DNA from: a virus
Virus record (IMG/VR): IMGVR_UViG_3300006921_000098
Coordinates: 1-28,681 of that record
Strand: one strand, 5' to 3'
DNA: 28,681 nucleotides
Positions 6,030 through 12,745 of the stretch are shown here, piece after piece (position 1 is the first letter of the stretch; every line of letters starts with the position of its first letter). Under the pieces are notes generated by a model. The model searched no databases. It worked only from the letters and a program-made list of their open reading frames with translations, and was not told where the DNA came from. Both the position numbers and the translations under genes were made by a program.

Positions 6030-7906
6030 GACAACAACCTATGTTTACACCTAGATCAGATTGGACTCCTCCCGAGACATTACCTGATCTATCATCAGCG
6101 AAACGTATAGCTGTTGATTTAGAAACTAAAGACCCAGATCTAAGGCTCTCTGGTCCAGGCTGGGCAACAGGTAATGGTTATGTAACAGGGATAGCTATAG
6201 CAACCGACAACTGGAGTGGGTACTTACCTATTCGCCACGAAGGTGGTGGTAATCTAGATACTGGTTTTGTATTACGCTGGTTAAATAAAACTTTGAGTGG
6301 TAACGCAGATAAAATATTTCATAACGCACTTTACGATGTTGGCTGGTTGAAACGAGAAGGTGTAGAGATACGTGGTAAAATACACGATACTGTAATTGCT
6401 GCACCTTTAGTTGATGAACATCGTAGAAGATATTCATTAGATTCTCTCGGTGAAGATTATTGTGAAGACAGAAAAGACGAAACTTTATTAAAAGATGCTG
6501 CGAGTGCATTTGGTGTAGACCCAAAAGCAGAAATGTATGCATTACCTGCAAAATATGTAGGTGAGTATGCTGAACAAGATGCTGTGCTTACTTTAAAATT
6601 GTGGGATATCTTGCAGAAAAAACTTATAGACGAAAATTTACAAGCTATTTATGATCTTGAGTCTAGCCTCATCCCTCTTCTAGTCGAAATGCGATGGAAA
6701 GGTGTACGTGTTGACATAGCTGAAGCTGAGAAAAGTGTAGTCACGCTTAAGAAACAAGAAAAAGACTGTATAAAACAAATAAAATATAAATATGGTGTTG
6801 ACGTAGACGTATGGGCATCTGCAAGCGTTGCTAAAGCGTTTGATAAAGCTGGTCTAACCTATCCTAGAACACAAAAAACAAACGCTCCCAGTTTTACTGG
6901 TAAGTGGCTAGAAGGGTTAAACCATGGACTCCCTAAACTTATTGTACAAGCACGGAAATATCAAAAGATTCGCAGTGCGTTTATTGAAAACATGATATTA
7001 GAACATGCTCATAAAGGTAGAATACATGGGCAAATGCATCCTCTACGTGGTGACTCGGGAGGAACTGTTAGTGGCAGGTTTAGTTATAGCACACCAAATC
7101 TACAGCAAGTACCAGCTAGAGATCCTATACTTGGTCCACTTGTACGTGGTTTATTTTTACCAGAAGAAGGACATAGTTGGGGTGCGTTTGACTATTCGCA
7201 ACAAGAGCCACGATTAACTGTACATTATGCTTCTAGAATGAAACTGCCAGGAGCAGATGAAGCAGTCTCTGCTTACAACGAAGAAGACGCAGACTTTCAC
7301 CAGATTGTAGCTGACATGGCAGGTATAGACAGAAAAGATGCAAAAGTAATAAATCTATCCCTAAGTTATGGTATGGGAAAAAATAAATTAATACAAGCAC
7401 TCGGTATAAACGAACTAGAAGCCGATGCTTTGTTTAATAACTACCATTCAAAAGTACCTTTTATCAAAGAACTTACGCTTTCCTGCTCTCGTAAGGCAGA
7501 GAACGTTGGTTACATAAAAACACTTTTGGGTAGAAAGTGTCGTTTCGACATGTATGAACCAAGAAACGAGAAAAATACACCTCTCCCTTTTGAACAAGCG
7601 TACGAAGAGTATGGTGCGAACTTACGTCGGGCATTTACTTATCGTGCATTTAATCGTTTGATACAGGGAAGTGCAGCAGATATGACAAAGCAAGCTATGC
7701 TAGATATGTGGAAAGAAGGTATCATACCCCACATACAAGTACATGATGAACTAGATGTATCTGTTAAAAATAAAGAAGAAAGTAGAAAAATTGTAGAAAT
7801 AATGGAAAACTGTGTTGATCTAGCTGTTCCTTCTAAAGTAGATGCCGAGATAGGTGATACTTGGGGGACTGCCTTAGTTGACTATAACAAATACTGGAGC
7901 AAATAA
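6026..7906 (+). CDS. T7-type family A DNA polymerase with 3'-5' exonuclease
   Basis: 626 residues. The proofreading exonuclease is intact: Asp31 and Glu33 (DLETKDP), Asp104 (HNALYDVGWL) and Asp185 (YAEQDAV). The polymerase domain has GRFSYSTPNLQQVPARDP, motif A DYSQQEPR with Asp389, motif B with Lys440, Leu444 and Tyr448 (KVINLSLSYGMG), and motif C His573-Asp574-Glu575 (VHDE). Leu444 falls at the position of E. coli Phe762 and T7 Tyr526, which controls nucleotide discrimination and speed. No 5'-3' exonuclease domain is present. It should replicate the phage genome, perhaps with host thioredoxin or without a processivity factor. It overlaps the HD gene by ATGA, and the next gene begins immediately after its stop. 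Confidence 0.97.
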   Translation: MRQQPMFTPRSDWTPPETLPDLSSAKRIAVDLETKDPDLRLSGPGWATGNGYVTGIAIATDNWSGYLPIRHEGGGNLDTGFVLRWLNKTLSGNADKIFHNALYDVGWLKREGVEIRGKIHDTVIAAPLVDEHRRRYSLDSLGEDYCEDRKDETLLKDAASAFGVDPKAEMYALPAKYVGEYAEQDAVLTLKLWDILQKKLIDENLQAIYDLESSLIPLLVEMRWKGVRVDIAEAEKSVVTLKKQEKDCIKQIKYKYGVDVDVWASASVAKAFDKAGLTYPRTQKTNAPSFTGKWLEGLNHGLPKLIVQARKYQKIRSAFIENMILEHAHKGRIHGQMHPLRGDSGGTVSGRFSYSTPNLQQVPARDPILGPLVRGLFLPEEGHSWGAFDYSQQEPRLTVHYASRMKLPGADEAVSAYNEEDADFHQIVADMAGIDRKDAKVINLSLSYGMGKNKLIQALGINELEADALFNNYHSKVPFIKELTLSCSRKAENVGYIKTLLGRKCRFDMYEPRNEKNTPLPFEQAYEEYGANLRRAFTYRAFNRLIQGSAADMTKQAMLDMWKEGIIPHIQVHDELDVSVKNKEESRKIVEIMENCVDLAVPSKVDAEIGDTWGTALVDYNKYWSK

Positions 7907-8194
7907 ATGCAAGGAATTGACGAGCAGTCTGCGAAAGACTTCTTAGACAGAAATAAACTTATCTATAATTTGTACAAAAAAGGTGCAACGATGGAGCAAA
8001 TCGGAGAAAAGTATGGTGTGTCAAAACAACGTATACACCAAATAATTCGAAGGTGTAAAATCGGAGAAGGAGAATACTATGATGCTCATAAACTCGAGAC
8101 TGAGAAAAAAGAGCAAGACCCAGCTAACTTCGATAGTTGGCTAAAAGATAAAGGTGTAAAAAGTATAAATAAAAAAGTTCTTGAAACACTTTGA
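7907..8194 (+). CDS. Small HTH protein resembling sigma factor region 4.2
   Basis: 95 residues. Residues 27-50 form a helix-turn-helix, TMEQIGEKYGVSKQRIHQI, with the spacing and IG-x3-GVS-x2-RIxQI pattern of sigma-70 region 4.2, the part that reads the -35 element. The C-terminus is charged and helical. There are no regions 2 or 3, so it is not a full sigma factor; it may be a transcription regulator or a DNA-binding partner of host RNA polymerase. Its ATG directly follows the polymerase stop, and its TGA overlaps the TTG start of the nuclease. It lies just before the first of five repeated promoter-like elements, which makes it a candidate reader of them (inference). Confidence 0.75.
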   Translation: MQGIDEQSAKDFLDRNKLIYNLYKKGATMEQIGEKYGVSKQRIHQIIRRCKIGEGEYYDAHKLETEKKEQDPANFDSWLKDKGVKSINKKVLETL

Positions 8195-8589
8195 AGGAGC
8201 ACGCTTTTTGGGGTTTAGTTAATAAAAACCTTAAAAACGTACACATCCAGCGTATCGAGACGGGAGGTACTGGGCGTGGAATCCCAGATTTTAACGCATG
8301 CGACGATGGTGTTGAGTATTGGGTAGAATTAAAGGTTGTAAACTCAGGAAAAAAGATAGGACTGCGACCAGAGCAAGTTGGGTGGTTGATAAAACGCTCT
8401 TTGCATGGTGGTCGCTGTTTTATATTAGTTAGGACTCCCGACGCACAAATATATCTATATAATGGTGCGGATGCGAGAGAAGTAGCTGATGAAGGATTAC
8501 GTTTAGAGCCAGAGTTAGCACTTAAAAAACCTTACGACTGGGAGTTATTAAAAAAGTCCTTTACTTTGTTGCCGAGTGATATATCATGA
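8191..8589 (+). CDS. VRR-NUC-like PD-(D/E)XK nuclease
   Basis: 132 residues. The active-site pattern is GRGIPDF (Asp33), VELKV (Glu46 and Lys48) and Gln62 in RPEQVGWL, as in VRR-NUC and Holliday-junction-resolvase-like phage nucleases. The likely job is cutting branched replication or recombination intermediates before packaging, the role of T7 endonuclease I. The start is TTG, overlapping the previous TGA (TTGA), with no clear ribosome binding site of its own, so it should depend on translational coupling. The last codons carry the first copy of the repeated promoter element. Confidence 0.85.
   Translation: MKEHAFWGLVNKNLKNVHIQRIETGGTGRGIPDFNACDDGVEYWVELKVVNSGKKIGLRPEQVGWLIKRSLHGGRCFILVRTPDAQIYLYNGADAREVADEGLRLEPELALKKPYDWELLKKSFTLLPSDIS
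8555..8587 (+). promoter_or_regulatory. Repeated promoter-like element, copy A
   Basis: AGTCCTTTACTTTG begins the element; TTTACT (8560-8565) is followed after 16 bases by TATCAT (8582-8587). It lies inside the last codons of the VRR-NUC gene, and the next ATG is 27 bases after TATCAT, behind AAGAAAGGAGA. It is one of five copies in the window with the same geometry, read as -35 and -10 boxes. Confidence 0.65.
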
Positions 8590-8614
8590 GTGTTATTAAG
8601 AAAGGAGAATAATT

Positions 8615-8800
8615 ATGGCAAGACAAAAAATAAAATATCCACACTACCAACAATACAGAGTAGATATGGCTTTAGATAAAATACAAAGAGTTATTACCGA
8701 GTGCAAAGAACGAGGTGCAGATACTTCCGATATGCAAGAAAATTGGTCTAAACTTTTTGGTGCACACTGCGATATGCAAATTAATGACGGAGGAGTTTGA
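8615..8800 (+). CDS. Small protein of unknown function
   Basis: 61 residues, basic at the N-terminus and probably helical (DMALDKIQRVITECKERG), with a polar C-terminus. No family is recognised. The ATG is well supported by AAGAAAGGAGA eight to ten bases upstream, and promoter copy A lies just before that, so it appears to be its own short transcription unit. A phage early or host-takeover protein would fit this setting, but nothing in the sequence shows a function. Confidence 0.7.
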   Translation: MARQKIKYPHYQQYRVDMALDKIQRVITECKERGADTSDMQENWSKLFGAHCDMQINDGGV

Positions 8801-8801
8801 A

Positions 8802-8882
8802 CACGATATATGAATCCTATAGGTGCGTGCTATTGGGTGCCGATGTTCTAGGTAAATGTGTGTGATGTCCCTTTATATCGTG
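8802..8882. repeat. Inverted repeat spanning a gene-free stretch
   Basis: CACGATATA (8802-8810) and TATATCGTG (8874-8882) are perfect 9-base inverted copies separated by 63 bases. The span falls almost entirely in the gap after the small gene ending at 8800. It could close a folded RNA or be a two-site operator. It lacks the T-loop of a tRNA. Confidence 0.5.
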
Positions 8883-8917
8883 ATTTTTCATAATGACGGG
8901 ATTAATTTACCACCAAT

Positions 8918-8950
8918 AGTCCTTTACTTCTCTGTAGACTCAGGCATGAT
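8918..8950 (+). promoter_or_regulatory. Repeated promoter-like element, copy B
   Basis: AGTCCTTTACTTCTCTGTAG starts the copy. TTTACT is at 8923-8928 and CATGAT at 8945-8950, 16 bases apart. The next ATG (8974) follows CATGAT by 23 bases, with AAGAAAGGAGA between. Its middle (GTAGACTCAGGCAT) is shared with copy D. Confidence 0.65.
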
Positions 8951-8973
8951 AAAGGTAAGAAAGGAGAAATATT

Positions 8974-9234
8974 ATGACATTTAACGAAATAGTACAACAA
9001 CTAAAAAACGAATATCCTGATTACAACAGGATACCTTGCGAAAAAAACTCTTCCGCTCGTATGGGTGGCTGGTTACTAAAAGATGCCGACAATATGTATA
9101 TCGGTTTTGTTAGTTTTCGTGGCGGTGCGCAATTACTTGAGATTGCCGAGACTACTCCCGACAATAAACCACACATTCGTGGTGTTGCTAGCGAGAAGTT
9201 TAAAGAATTCAAAGCTAACCATAAACGATGCTAG
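8974..9234 (+). CDS. Small protein of unknown function
   Basis: 86 residues, mixed alpha/beta in appearance: a helical start (FNEIVQQLKNEYPDYNRIPC), a central strand-rich stretch (YIGFVSFRGGAQLLEIAE) and a basic helical end finishing in Cys. No family is recognised. It has a strong ribosome binding site (AAGAAAGGAGA) and its own upstream promoter copy B. Its TAG stop overlaps the ATG of a tiny membrane protein (ATGCTAG), so the two are probably co-translated. Confidence 0.75.
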   Translation: MTFNEIVQQLKNEYPDYNRIPCEKNSSARMGGWLLKDADNMYIGFVSFRGGAQLLEIAETTPDNKPHIRGVASEKFKEFKANHKRC

Positions 9235-9347
9235 AAAATTTAATATTTTTGTTACAACTTCCTTGGCTTATATTAAAGGTTGGTGTAATTATTTTTGCTT
9301 GGGCATTGTTGATCGATTATGTTTGGAAAAAAATTAGTGACAGGTAA
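9228..9347 (+). CDS. Tiny single-span membrane protein
   Basis: 39 residues, MLENLIFLLQLPWLILKVGV at the start. Residues 4-31 are nearly all hydrophobic and end in a positively charged tail (WKKISDR), as expected of a one-span inner-membrane protein with the tail in the cytoplasm. Its ATG overlaps the stop of the preceding gene, and its own 3' end overlaps the next small gene by 29 bases, typical of packed phage early genes. A membrane-acting takeover or holin-like role is possible, but it sits far from any lysis gene and there is no specific evidence. Confidence 0.6.
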   Translation: MLENLIFLLQLPWLILKVGVIIFAWALLIDYVWKKISDR

Positions 9348-9462
9348 AGGATCTACAAGAAGACCAGAAGATATAGACAAGTTTCAAGAAAACTTTGACA
9401 GGATCTTCGGGAAAAGAAAAGAAACAAAAAAGGAGAAAACTAAGTGCGAAAAATCGAATTAA
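9319..9462 (+). CDS. Small basic protein of unknown function
   Basis: 47 residues: MFGKKLVTGKG, then RRPEDIDKFQENFDRIFGKR and a Lys/Glu-rich end. It is highly charged and net basic, with one amphipathic helix. The frame overlaps the membrane protein upstream and the first 19 bases of the dUTPase gene downstream. The overlap and the good spacing of surrounding starts make it plausible, but I see no clear ribosome binding site, so confidence is moderate. No family is recognised. Confidence 0.5.
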   Translation: MFGKKLVTGKGSTRRPEDIDKFQENFDRIFGKRKETKKEKTKCEKSN

Positions 9463-9887
9463 AAGTAACACATACAAACGGAACATACCCTGCTCCACCA
9501 GAATATGCCACTGTTGGCTCTGCTGGTTTAGACTTAGTTTCGTTAGAAGATAAAAAACTACTCCCCAAAGAGTCGCATAAATTTGACATAGGTCTTGCAA
9601 TATATCTCGGTGATACAGAAATATGTGGTCTAATATGTCCACGCTCGGGACTAGCTAGCAAAGGAATATCGCTCAAGAACACACTCGGCATAATAGATGC
9701 AGATTATCAAGGTTCATTAATTGTGAATCTTGTCAACAATTCCGAAGAAGAATATACTGTAGAAAAAGGTGATAGAATAGCACAATTAGTAATCATGCCA
9801 ATTATCAATGTAATGTGGACTCCTGTCTTAGAGTTTAGTGGTATAACTAAGCGTAGCATTGGTGGTTTTGGCAGTACTGGGAAATAA
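9444..9887 (+). CDS. dut: dUTPase (dUTP diphosphatase)
   Basis: 147 residues, the normal size for a trimeric dUTPase. All five motifs are present: GSAGLDL (25-31), PRSGLASKGI (66-75), GIIDADYQG (82-90) with the catalytic Asp, KGDRIAQLVI (108-117) and the C-terminal RSIGGFGSTG (137-146). It converts dUTP to dUMP and pyrophosphate, keeping uracil out of DNA and supplying dUMP to the thymidylate synthase homolog at 3820. The start is GTG at 9444 with AGGAG at 9430-9434. It sits apart from the other nucleotide genes, in the small-gene region. Confidence 0.96.
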   Translation: MRKIELKVTHTNGTYPAPPEYATVGSAGLDLVSLEDKKLLPKESHKFDIGLAIYLGDTEICGLICPRSGLASKGISLKNTLGIIDADYQGSLIVNLVNNSEEEYTVEKGDRIAQLVIMPIINVMWTPVLEFSGITKRSIGGFGSTGK

Positions 9888-9889
9888 AT

Positions 9890-10036
9890 ATGAACATGGT
9901 AGAAGCAGAAAAGTTATGGCGAGAAAGTTGCCCCGAAGAAGCTAACGGACTGGTCAGCAGACGTAAGAAAGGCAATAGGTGGAACAAGATAGTTCAATCC
10001 GCTAAAGCTAGGAATAAACTAAAGGAAAAAAGCTAA
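9890..10036 (+). CDS. Small basic protein of unknown function
   Basis: 48 residues, starting MNMVEAEKLWRESCPEE and ending in a basic helix (KIVQSAKARNKLKEKS). It starts two bases after the dUTPase stop, and its TAA overlaps the next ATG (TAATG), so it fits the operon exactly. There is no strong ribosome binding site of its own, so re-initiation after dUTPase is likely. The Lys/Arg-rich composition would suit nucleic-acid binding, but no family is recognised. Confidence 0.6.
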   Translation: MNMVEAEKLWRESCPEEANGLVSRRKKGNRWNKIVQSAKARNKLKEKS

Positions 10037-10260
10037 TGGAAACTTACATGATTAGAGTTGAGAAAACTCAAGTGGGTTACTACAACATTAAATGTAAATC
10101 AATTGATGAAGCAGAATCGCAAGCCAAATATCAAATGGCAGTAAACCCAAAAGAAACTATAGAGTTTGTTAAGTGTGAAGAAGTAGCGTTGCCAAAAGTA
10201 CAAATAGTAGATCAAAGTTATCAAGAAATTACAGATAAAGATTGGTTGGAAGAAAAATAA
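10036..10260 (+). CDS. Small protein of unknown function
   Basis: 74 residues, starting METYMIRVEKTQVGYYNIKC and continuing with an alpha/beta pattern: a strand, then a helix (SIDEAESQAKYQMA), then a strand (IEFVKCEEVALP) and an acidic tail. This resembles small phage proteins with a single strand-helix-strand fold. No function is recognised. It is coupled at both ends by one-base TAATG overlaps with the neighbouring small genes. Confidence 0.7.
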   Translation: METYMIRVEKTQVGYYNIKCKSIDEAESQAKYQMAVNPKETIEFVKCEEVALPKVQIVDQSYQEITDKDWLEEK

Positions 10261-10412
10261 TGAAAAAAATATTTGAACAAGAAATAGCAAAAGAAATGAA
10301 ATGGGTTGGTATAGCTATAGTAATCCTTATATTTGTATTTCTTTTTGCAACCTTAGTTGTAGCTAATTCAATCTTATCTGATATTGAAATATTAAAATTT
10401 ATAAATAAATAG
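10260..10412 (+). CDS. Tiny single-span membrane protein
   Basis: 50 residues with a short charged N-terminus (MKKIFEQEIAKEMK), one long hydrophobic segment at about 15-37 (VGIAIVILIFVFLFATLVVA) and a short polar end. This is the form of a one-span membrane protein with its N-terminus in the cytoplasm. It overlaps the preceding stop (TAATG). The neighbouring gene downstream also encodes a one-span protein, so the pair may work together at the membrane. No family is recognised. Confidence 0.65.
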   Translation: MKKIFEQEIAKEMKWVGIAIVILIFVFLFATLVVANSILSDIEILKFINK

Positions 10413-10420
10413 GAAAGATA

Positions 10421-10621
10421 ATGCCAAGAAAAAAGAAAGAAATACAGAAACGAGAAAAAGTTTTTAACTTCATTAGTAAAGTTATCGACTTAGTTAAATA
10501 TAAATGGAAAATTTTGATTAAATCGGCTGTAGGTCTAGCTGTGCTGTCCCTGTTTATCTATGTTATATTTTTCTGGATTGACACAGTAGCAGAAGTAAAG
10601 TTTGAAATTATCTATCTCTAG
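10421..10621 (+). CDS. Small membrane protein with basic N-terminus
   Basis: 66 residues: a strongly basic N-terminus (MPRKKKEIQKREK) followed by an amphipathic stretch and one membrane segment at about 35-54 (SAVGLAVLSLFIYVIFFWID). AGGAAAG precedes the ATG. It is the last plus-strand gene before the minus-strand oxygenase; the two stop codons overlap tail to tail by two bases, with no room for a separate terminator. No family is recognised. Confidence 0.7.
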   Translation: MPRKKKEIQKREKVFNFISKVIDLVKYKWKILIKSAVGLAVLSLFIYVIFFWIDTVAEVKFEIIYL

Positions 10622-11304
10622 ACAGTCCTAACAGAATAGTCTTCTGGAATATCTCCTTTCATCCAGTATGTGAGTGAGTATCGTTTGCCTCTTGTGATGT
10701 TCAACGCTGTATGCCTGTGTGTTACACGAGAAGGAAACAGTATCGCGTGACCTACAGGTAGTGGACCAGCAGCAAACTTTTGTCTATCAAAATACACACC
10801 ACCTTCATCAAAATCATCATTTAATTGCACCGACAAACTTACATCAGCTAATCCGTCATGGTGCCATCCTGGGTTGCCTATCTGTCCATCCATACTGTGC
10901 TTGACCACGAAAGCAGAAGACAGCCATATAACAGGAAAATGCCAGACTGTTGTAGCTATCGGGACTATGTGTTTTTCTATATTTTGTATATGTGCTGTGT
11001 TGGCATAAGGTGATAAATCTTTTAAGTCAATCTCTGGTGCAGGATATTCGTCACCAGGACGATGCCTAAATTGTCCTATCTCTTCGCAAGTATCTACAAG
11101 CTGTCGACAATATTCTGGTGTTAGAAATGGAAAACTTATGATGTCGTTTGCTGGCTCTTCGACTAAATCTAAAACTTTTTCACGAACAGCATCCGTCGGC
11201 ATAAACGAATCTTCTGGAACAAGAACATAATCTTTTGTTGCTTCTAATAACTCTGGTGCTATATTTTGGGGGGAATAATTGTAGATCCTGCTTAGATCAA
11301 CCAT
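10618..11304 (-). CDS. 2-oxoglutarate/Fe(II)-dependent oxygenase (prolyl-4-hydroxylase-like)
   Basis: 228 residues, the only confident minus-strand gene. The double-stranded beta-helix iron ligands are His148-x-Asp150 (GWHHDG) and His198, with Arg208 ten residues on binding 2-oxoglutarate (HTALNITRGKR), exactly the spacing of prolyl-4-hydroxylase-type enzymes. The N-terminal FPFLTPEYCRQLV also fits that family. It hydroxylates something using oxygen and 2-oxoglutarate; the substrate (protein, nucleotide, sugar or base) cannot be read from sequence. It lacks obvious TET/JBP features. A TATAAT lies only seven bases upstream of the ATG, with no well-placed ribosome binding site. Its lone orientation suggests separate control or a later insertion. 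Confidence 0.9.
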   Translation of the reverse strand: MVDLSRIYNYSPQNIAPELLEATKDYVLVPEDSFMPTDAVREKVLDLVEEPANDIISFPFLTPEYCRQLVDTCEEIGQFRHRPGDEYPAPEIDLKDLSPYANTAHIQNIEKHIVPIATTVWHFPVIWLSSAFVVKHSMDGQIGNPGWHHDGLADVSLSVQLNDDFDEGGVYFDRQKFAAGPLPVGHAILFPSRVTHRHTALNITRGKRYSLTYWMKGDIPEDYSVRTV

Positions 11305-11310
11305 GACATA

Positions 11311-11316
11311 ATTATA
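11311..11316 (-). promoter_or_regulatory. Candidate -10 box of the minus-strand oxygenase gene
   Basis: The reverse strand reads TATAAT, a perfect sigma-70 -10 box, six bases before the ATG at 11304. Transcription would begin at or next to the start codon, giving a leaderless or nearly leaderless message. The -35 region is weak. It is back to back with promoter copy C. Confidence 0.4.
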
Positions 11317-11338
11317 GCCTCTAGAAAAAGATATAAAA

Positions 11339-11371
11339 AGTCCTTTACTTTATTGTAGAATCATGCATCAT
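11339..11371 (+). promoter_or_regulatory. Repeated promoter-like element, copy C
   Basis: AGTCCTTTACTTTATTG starts the copy. TTTACT (11344-11349) and CATCAT (11366-11371) are 16 bases apart. The following TAGTTGTATTGATTA is nearly shared with copy E. The ATG of the next gene is 32 bases after CATCAT, behind AAGAAAGGAGA. It probably drives the unit from 11404 to 13333. Confidence 0.7.
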
Positions 11372-11403
11372 AGTTGTATTGATTATTAAGAAAGGAGAAA
11401 ATT

Positions 11404-11808
11404 ATGAAACATGTATCAATAAAAACTAACAGTACTTACGACTCTAGACTAGAGGAACTTGGTATCAAAACTATAGGAGCAATAGACGCAGGCATGTATG
11501 GTAACAGGCATGTTGTTTATACTTACGACAACAAACTGTGGCTTGGTAGTGGCTACGAGTCTTTCACTCCTGGTTCTAAGAACCAATATCACTACGACAC
11601 GCAATCTAATTATTTACTTCTCGGTGATGTTACTGGTTACACCGACGACGAACTTTATGATATTAATGTTAGGCGTGTTACTTCTCTACCTATTGCTACT
11701 CGTGAACTTTTGACTGGTCGCTGGTTGTTTCCTGCTACAGCAGAAGAACTAAAAAGTTACAGAACAGAGTTTTATGTAAAAAACAAAAAAGAAACATACA
11801 ACCATTAA
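11404..11808 (+). CDS. Protein of unknown function
   Basis: 134 residues, soluble, rich in Tyr, Thr and Gly, with strand-like stretches (HVVYTYDNKLWLGSGYESF, NYLLLGDVTGYTDDELYD) and a basic C-terminus. I recognise no family. The ATG is supported by AAGAAAGGAGAAAATT and by promoter copy C just upstream, making it the first gene of a five- or six-gene unit that ends with the cytidylyltransferase. The small size and first-in-operon position suit a phage early regulator or takeover protein, but that is only context. Confidence 0.75.
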   Translation: MKHVSIKTNSTYDSRLEELGIKTIGAIDAGMYGNRHVVYTYDNKLWLGSGYESFTPGSKNQYHYDTQSNYLLLGDVTGYTDDELYDINVRRVTSLPIATRELLTGRWLFPATAEELKSYRTEFYVKNKKETYNH

Positions 11809-11823
11809 GAAAGGAGAAAAAAT

Positions 11824-12045
11824 ATGAATATATTTAAATGTGGTGCGGTAATGTGTGTTGGCATAGTGTTAGCCATGATTATCGCAGAAAACGATCTAGG
11901 AAAAGGTGTCGAGTTAATCGGCATCCTAGGAGTGCTACTTTCGGGTGCGACCAGTATGCTCTATGCTTTAGAACCAAAGCTACAGCGTCTGTACATGCTT
12001 GAAAGTGCTTACACTAAACTATGGAATAAGAAAGGAGAATACTAA
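11824..12045 (+). CDS. Small two-span membrane protein
   Basis: 73 residues with two hydrophobic segments: about 7-21 (GAVMCVGIVLAMIIA) and 31-49 (LIGILGVLLSGATSMLYAL), joined by a short charged loop (ENDLGKGVE). The C-terminal 25 residues are polar and helical. AAGAAAGGAGA precedes the ATG. Its TAA overlaps the next ATG by one base. The hairpin shape recalls some class II holins, but it is far from any recognisable lysis gene, so I leave the function open. Confidence 0.7.
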   Translation: MNIFKCGAVMCVGIVLAMIIAENDLGKGVELIGILGVLLSGATSMLYALEPKLQRLYMLESAYTKLWNKKGEY

Positions 12046-12410
12046 TGACAAATCCATATAACAAAAACCTATCGACTGTGTTTAAAACGCTCAGAAAAGC
12101 TGTCGATGGCAACCCTAATGCCGAAGAGGCACTAGCTTTACTTTCTGAGCATGTAAAACGTAAGACCCCAAAAAGTCGCGAAACTAGAGACTATGGTATA
12201 TCGCCCACCGATATTGTCAGCCAGTCCGAACAGTTTCGTATGGGTGCTTGTGTACCACGTTCCCAGAACATTAAGGAAATGGTTCACGGCATCGGCGATA
12301 AAGGTCGTCCTGTTCGTATCGTTAAGAAAGAACTAGGTATATGCGAAGATAACTTAGATTACTTGCGTAAATGGGGTTACATCGACATATCTACTGGGGG
12401 TGTCTCGTGA
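12045..12410 (+). CDS. Protein of unknown function
   Basis: 121 residues, basic, probably helical in the first 40 residues (STVFKTLRKAVDGNPNAEEA), then a Lys/Arg-rich middle and a C-terminal stretch (KKELGICEDNLDYLRKWGYI) that looks like a small winged-helix or DNA-binding end. That reading is tentative; no family is recognised. The ATG overlaps the previous stop and follows AAGAAAGGAGAATACTA, a strong ribosome binding site. The next gene begins at a GTG overlapping its TGA. Confidence 0.75.
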   Translation: MTNPYNKNLSTVFKTLRKAVDGNPNAEEALALLSEHVKRKTPKSRETRDYGISPTDIVSQSEQFRMGACVPRSQNIKEMVHGIGDKGRPVRIVKKELGICEDNLDYLRKWGYIDISTGGVS

Positions 12411-12745
12411 GAGGCATCCTCATCGATCCTACTGCTAGATCGGTAACCGAAATACAATATAGTGGTGATTACAAGCAGATATACACTCTGTGTGACTTCG
12501 ACCTTTTTGAATGTGCTCAAATAGACGAGGAACACACACTATTTATTGATGAAGAAGGTTTACTGAAGAATAATAGTGATTTCTTCAGAATCCTTGGCGA
12601 TCCTCCTCGTAGTTTTGCTGGTAAAGGTTTAGTATTAGGTCTTAATTATGAAGGCGAGTCTGTCGGCTCCCAGCTAACTGTCGATGACATAAAAGAAAGA
12701 GTCAAGTTTTTCGAAGATGGCGAAATAGTGGGGTGGCTAGGATGA
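12407..12745 (+). CDS. Conserved-looking phage protein of unknown function
   Basis: 112 residues from the GTG at 12407, chosen because it overlaps the previous TGA (GTGA) and has GGGGG six bases upstream; an ATG at 12371 would lie deep inside the preceding gene. It opens RGILIDPTARSVTEI and has FFRILGDPPRSFAGKGLVLG, a Gly-rich 'AGKGLVLG' segment that I have seen in many phage proteins of unknown role. Mixed alpha/beta, acidic. It is coupled to the next gene by an ATGA overlap. No enzyme motif is evident. Confidence 0.75.
   Translation: MRGILIDPTARSVTEIQYSGDYKQIYTLCDFDLFECAQIDEEHTLFIDEEGLLKNNSDFFRILGDPPRSFAGKGLVLGLNYEGESVGSQLTVDDIKERVKFFEDGEIVGWLG

Noticed and set aside
6228-6551. 107-codon minus-strand open frame inside the polymerase gene
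   Set aside because: Antisense to the essential exonuclease domain, His/Leu/Tyr-biased, no supporting signals.
5514-7906. 2-aminoadenine (Z-genome) pathway suggested by the HD enzyme beside a family A polymerase
   Set aside because: No PurZ (adenylosuccinate synthetase-like) gene is present, and the other modification genes point to thymine.
8802-8882. tRNA-sized stretch bounded by pairing arms
   Set aside because: No GTTCRA-type T-loop, D-loop or anticodon arm could be placed on either strand.
10618-11304. TET/JBP-type thymine hydroxylase
   Set aside because: Spacing HxD...H-x9-R and the N-terminal block fit prolyl-4-hydroxylase-like enzymes better; a role in base modification cannot be excluded but is not shown.
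11824-12045. Holin
   Set aside because: The two-span form is compatible, but no endolysin or spanin lies nearby and the gene sits in an early-type unit.
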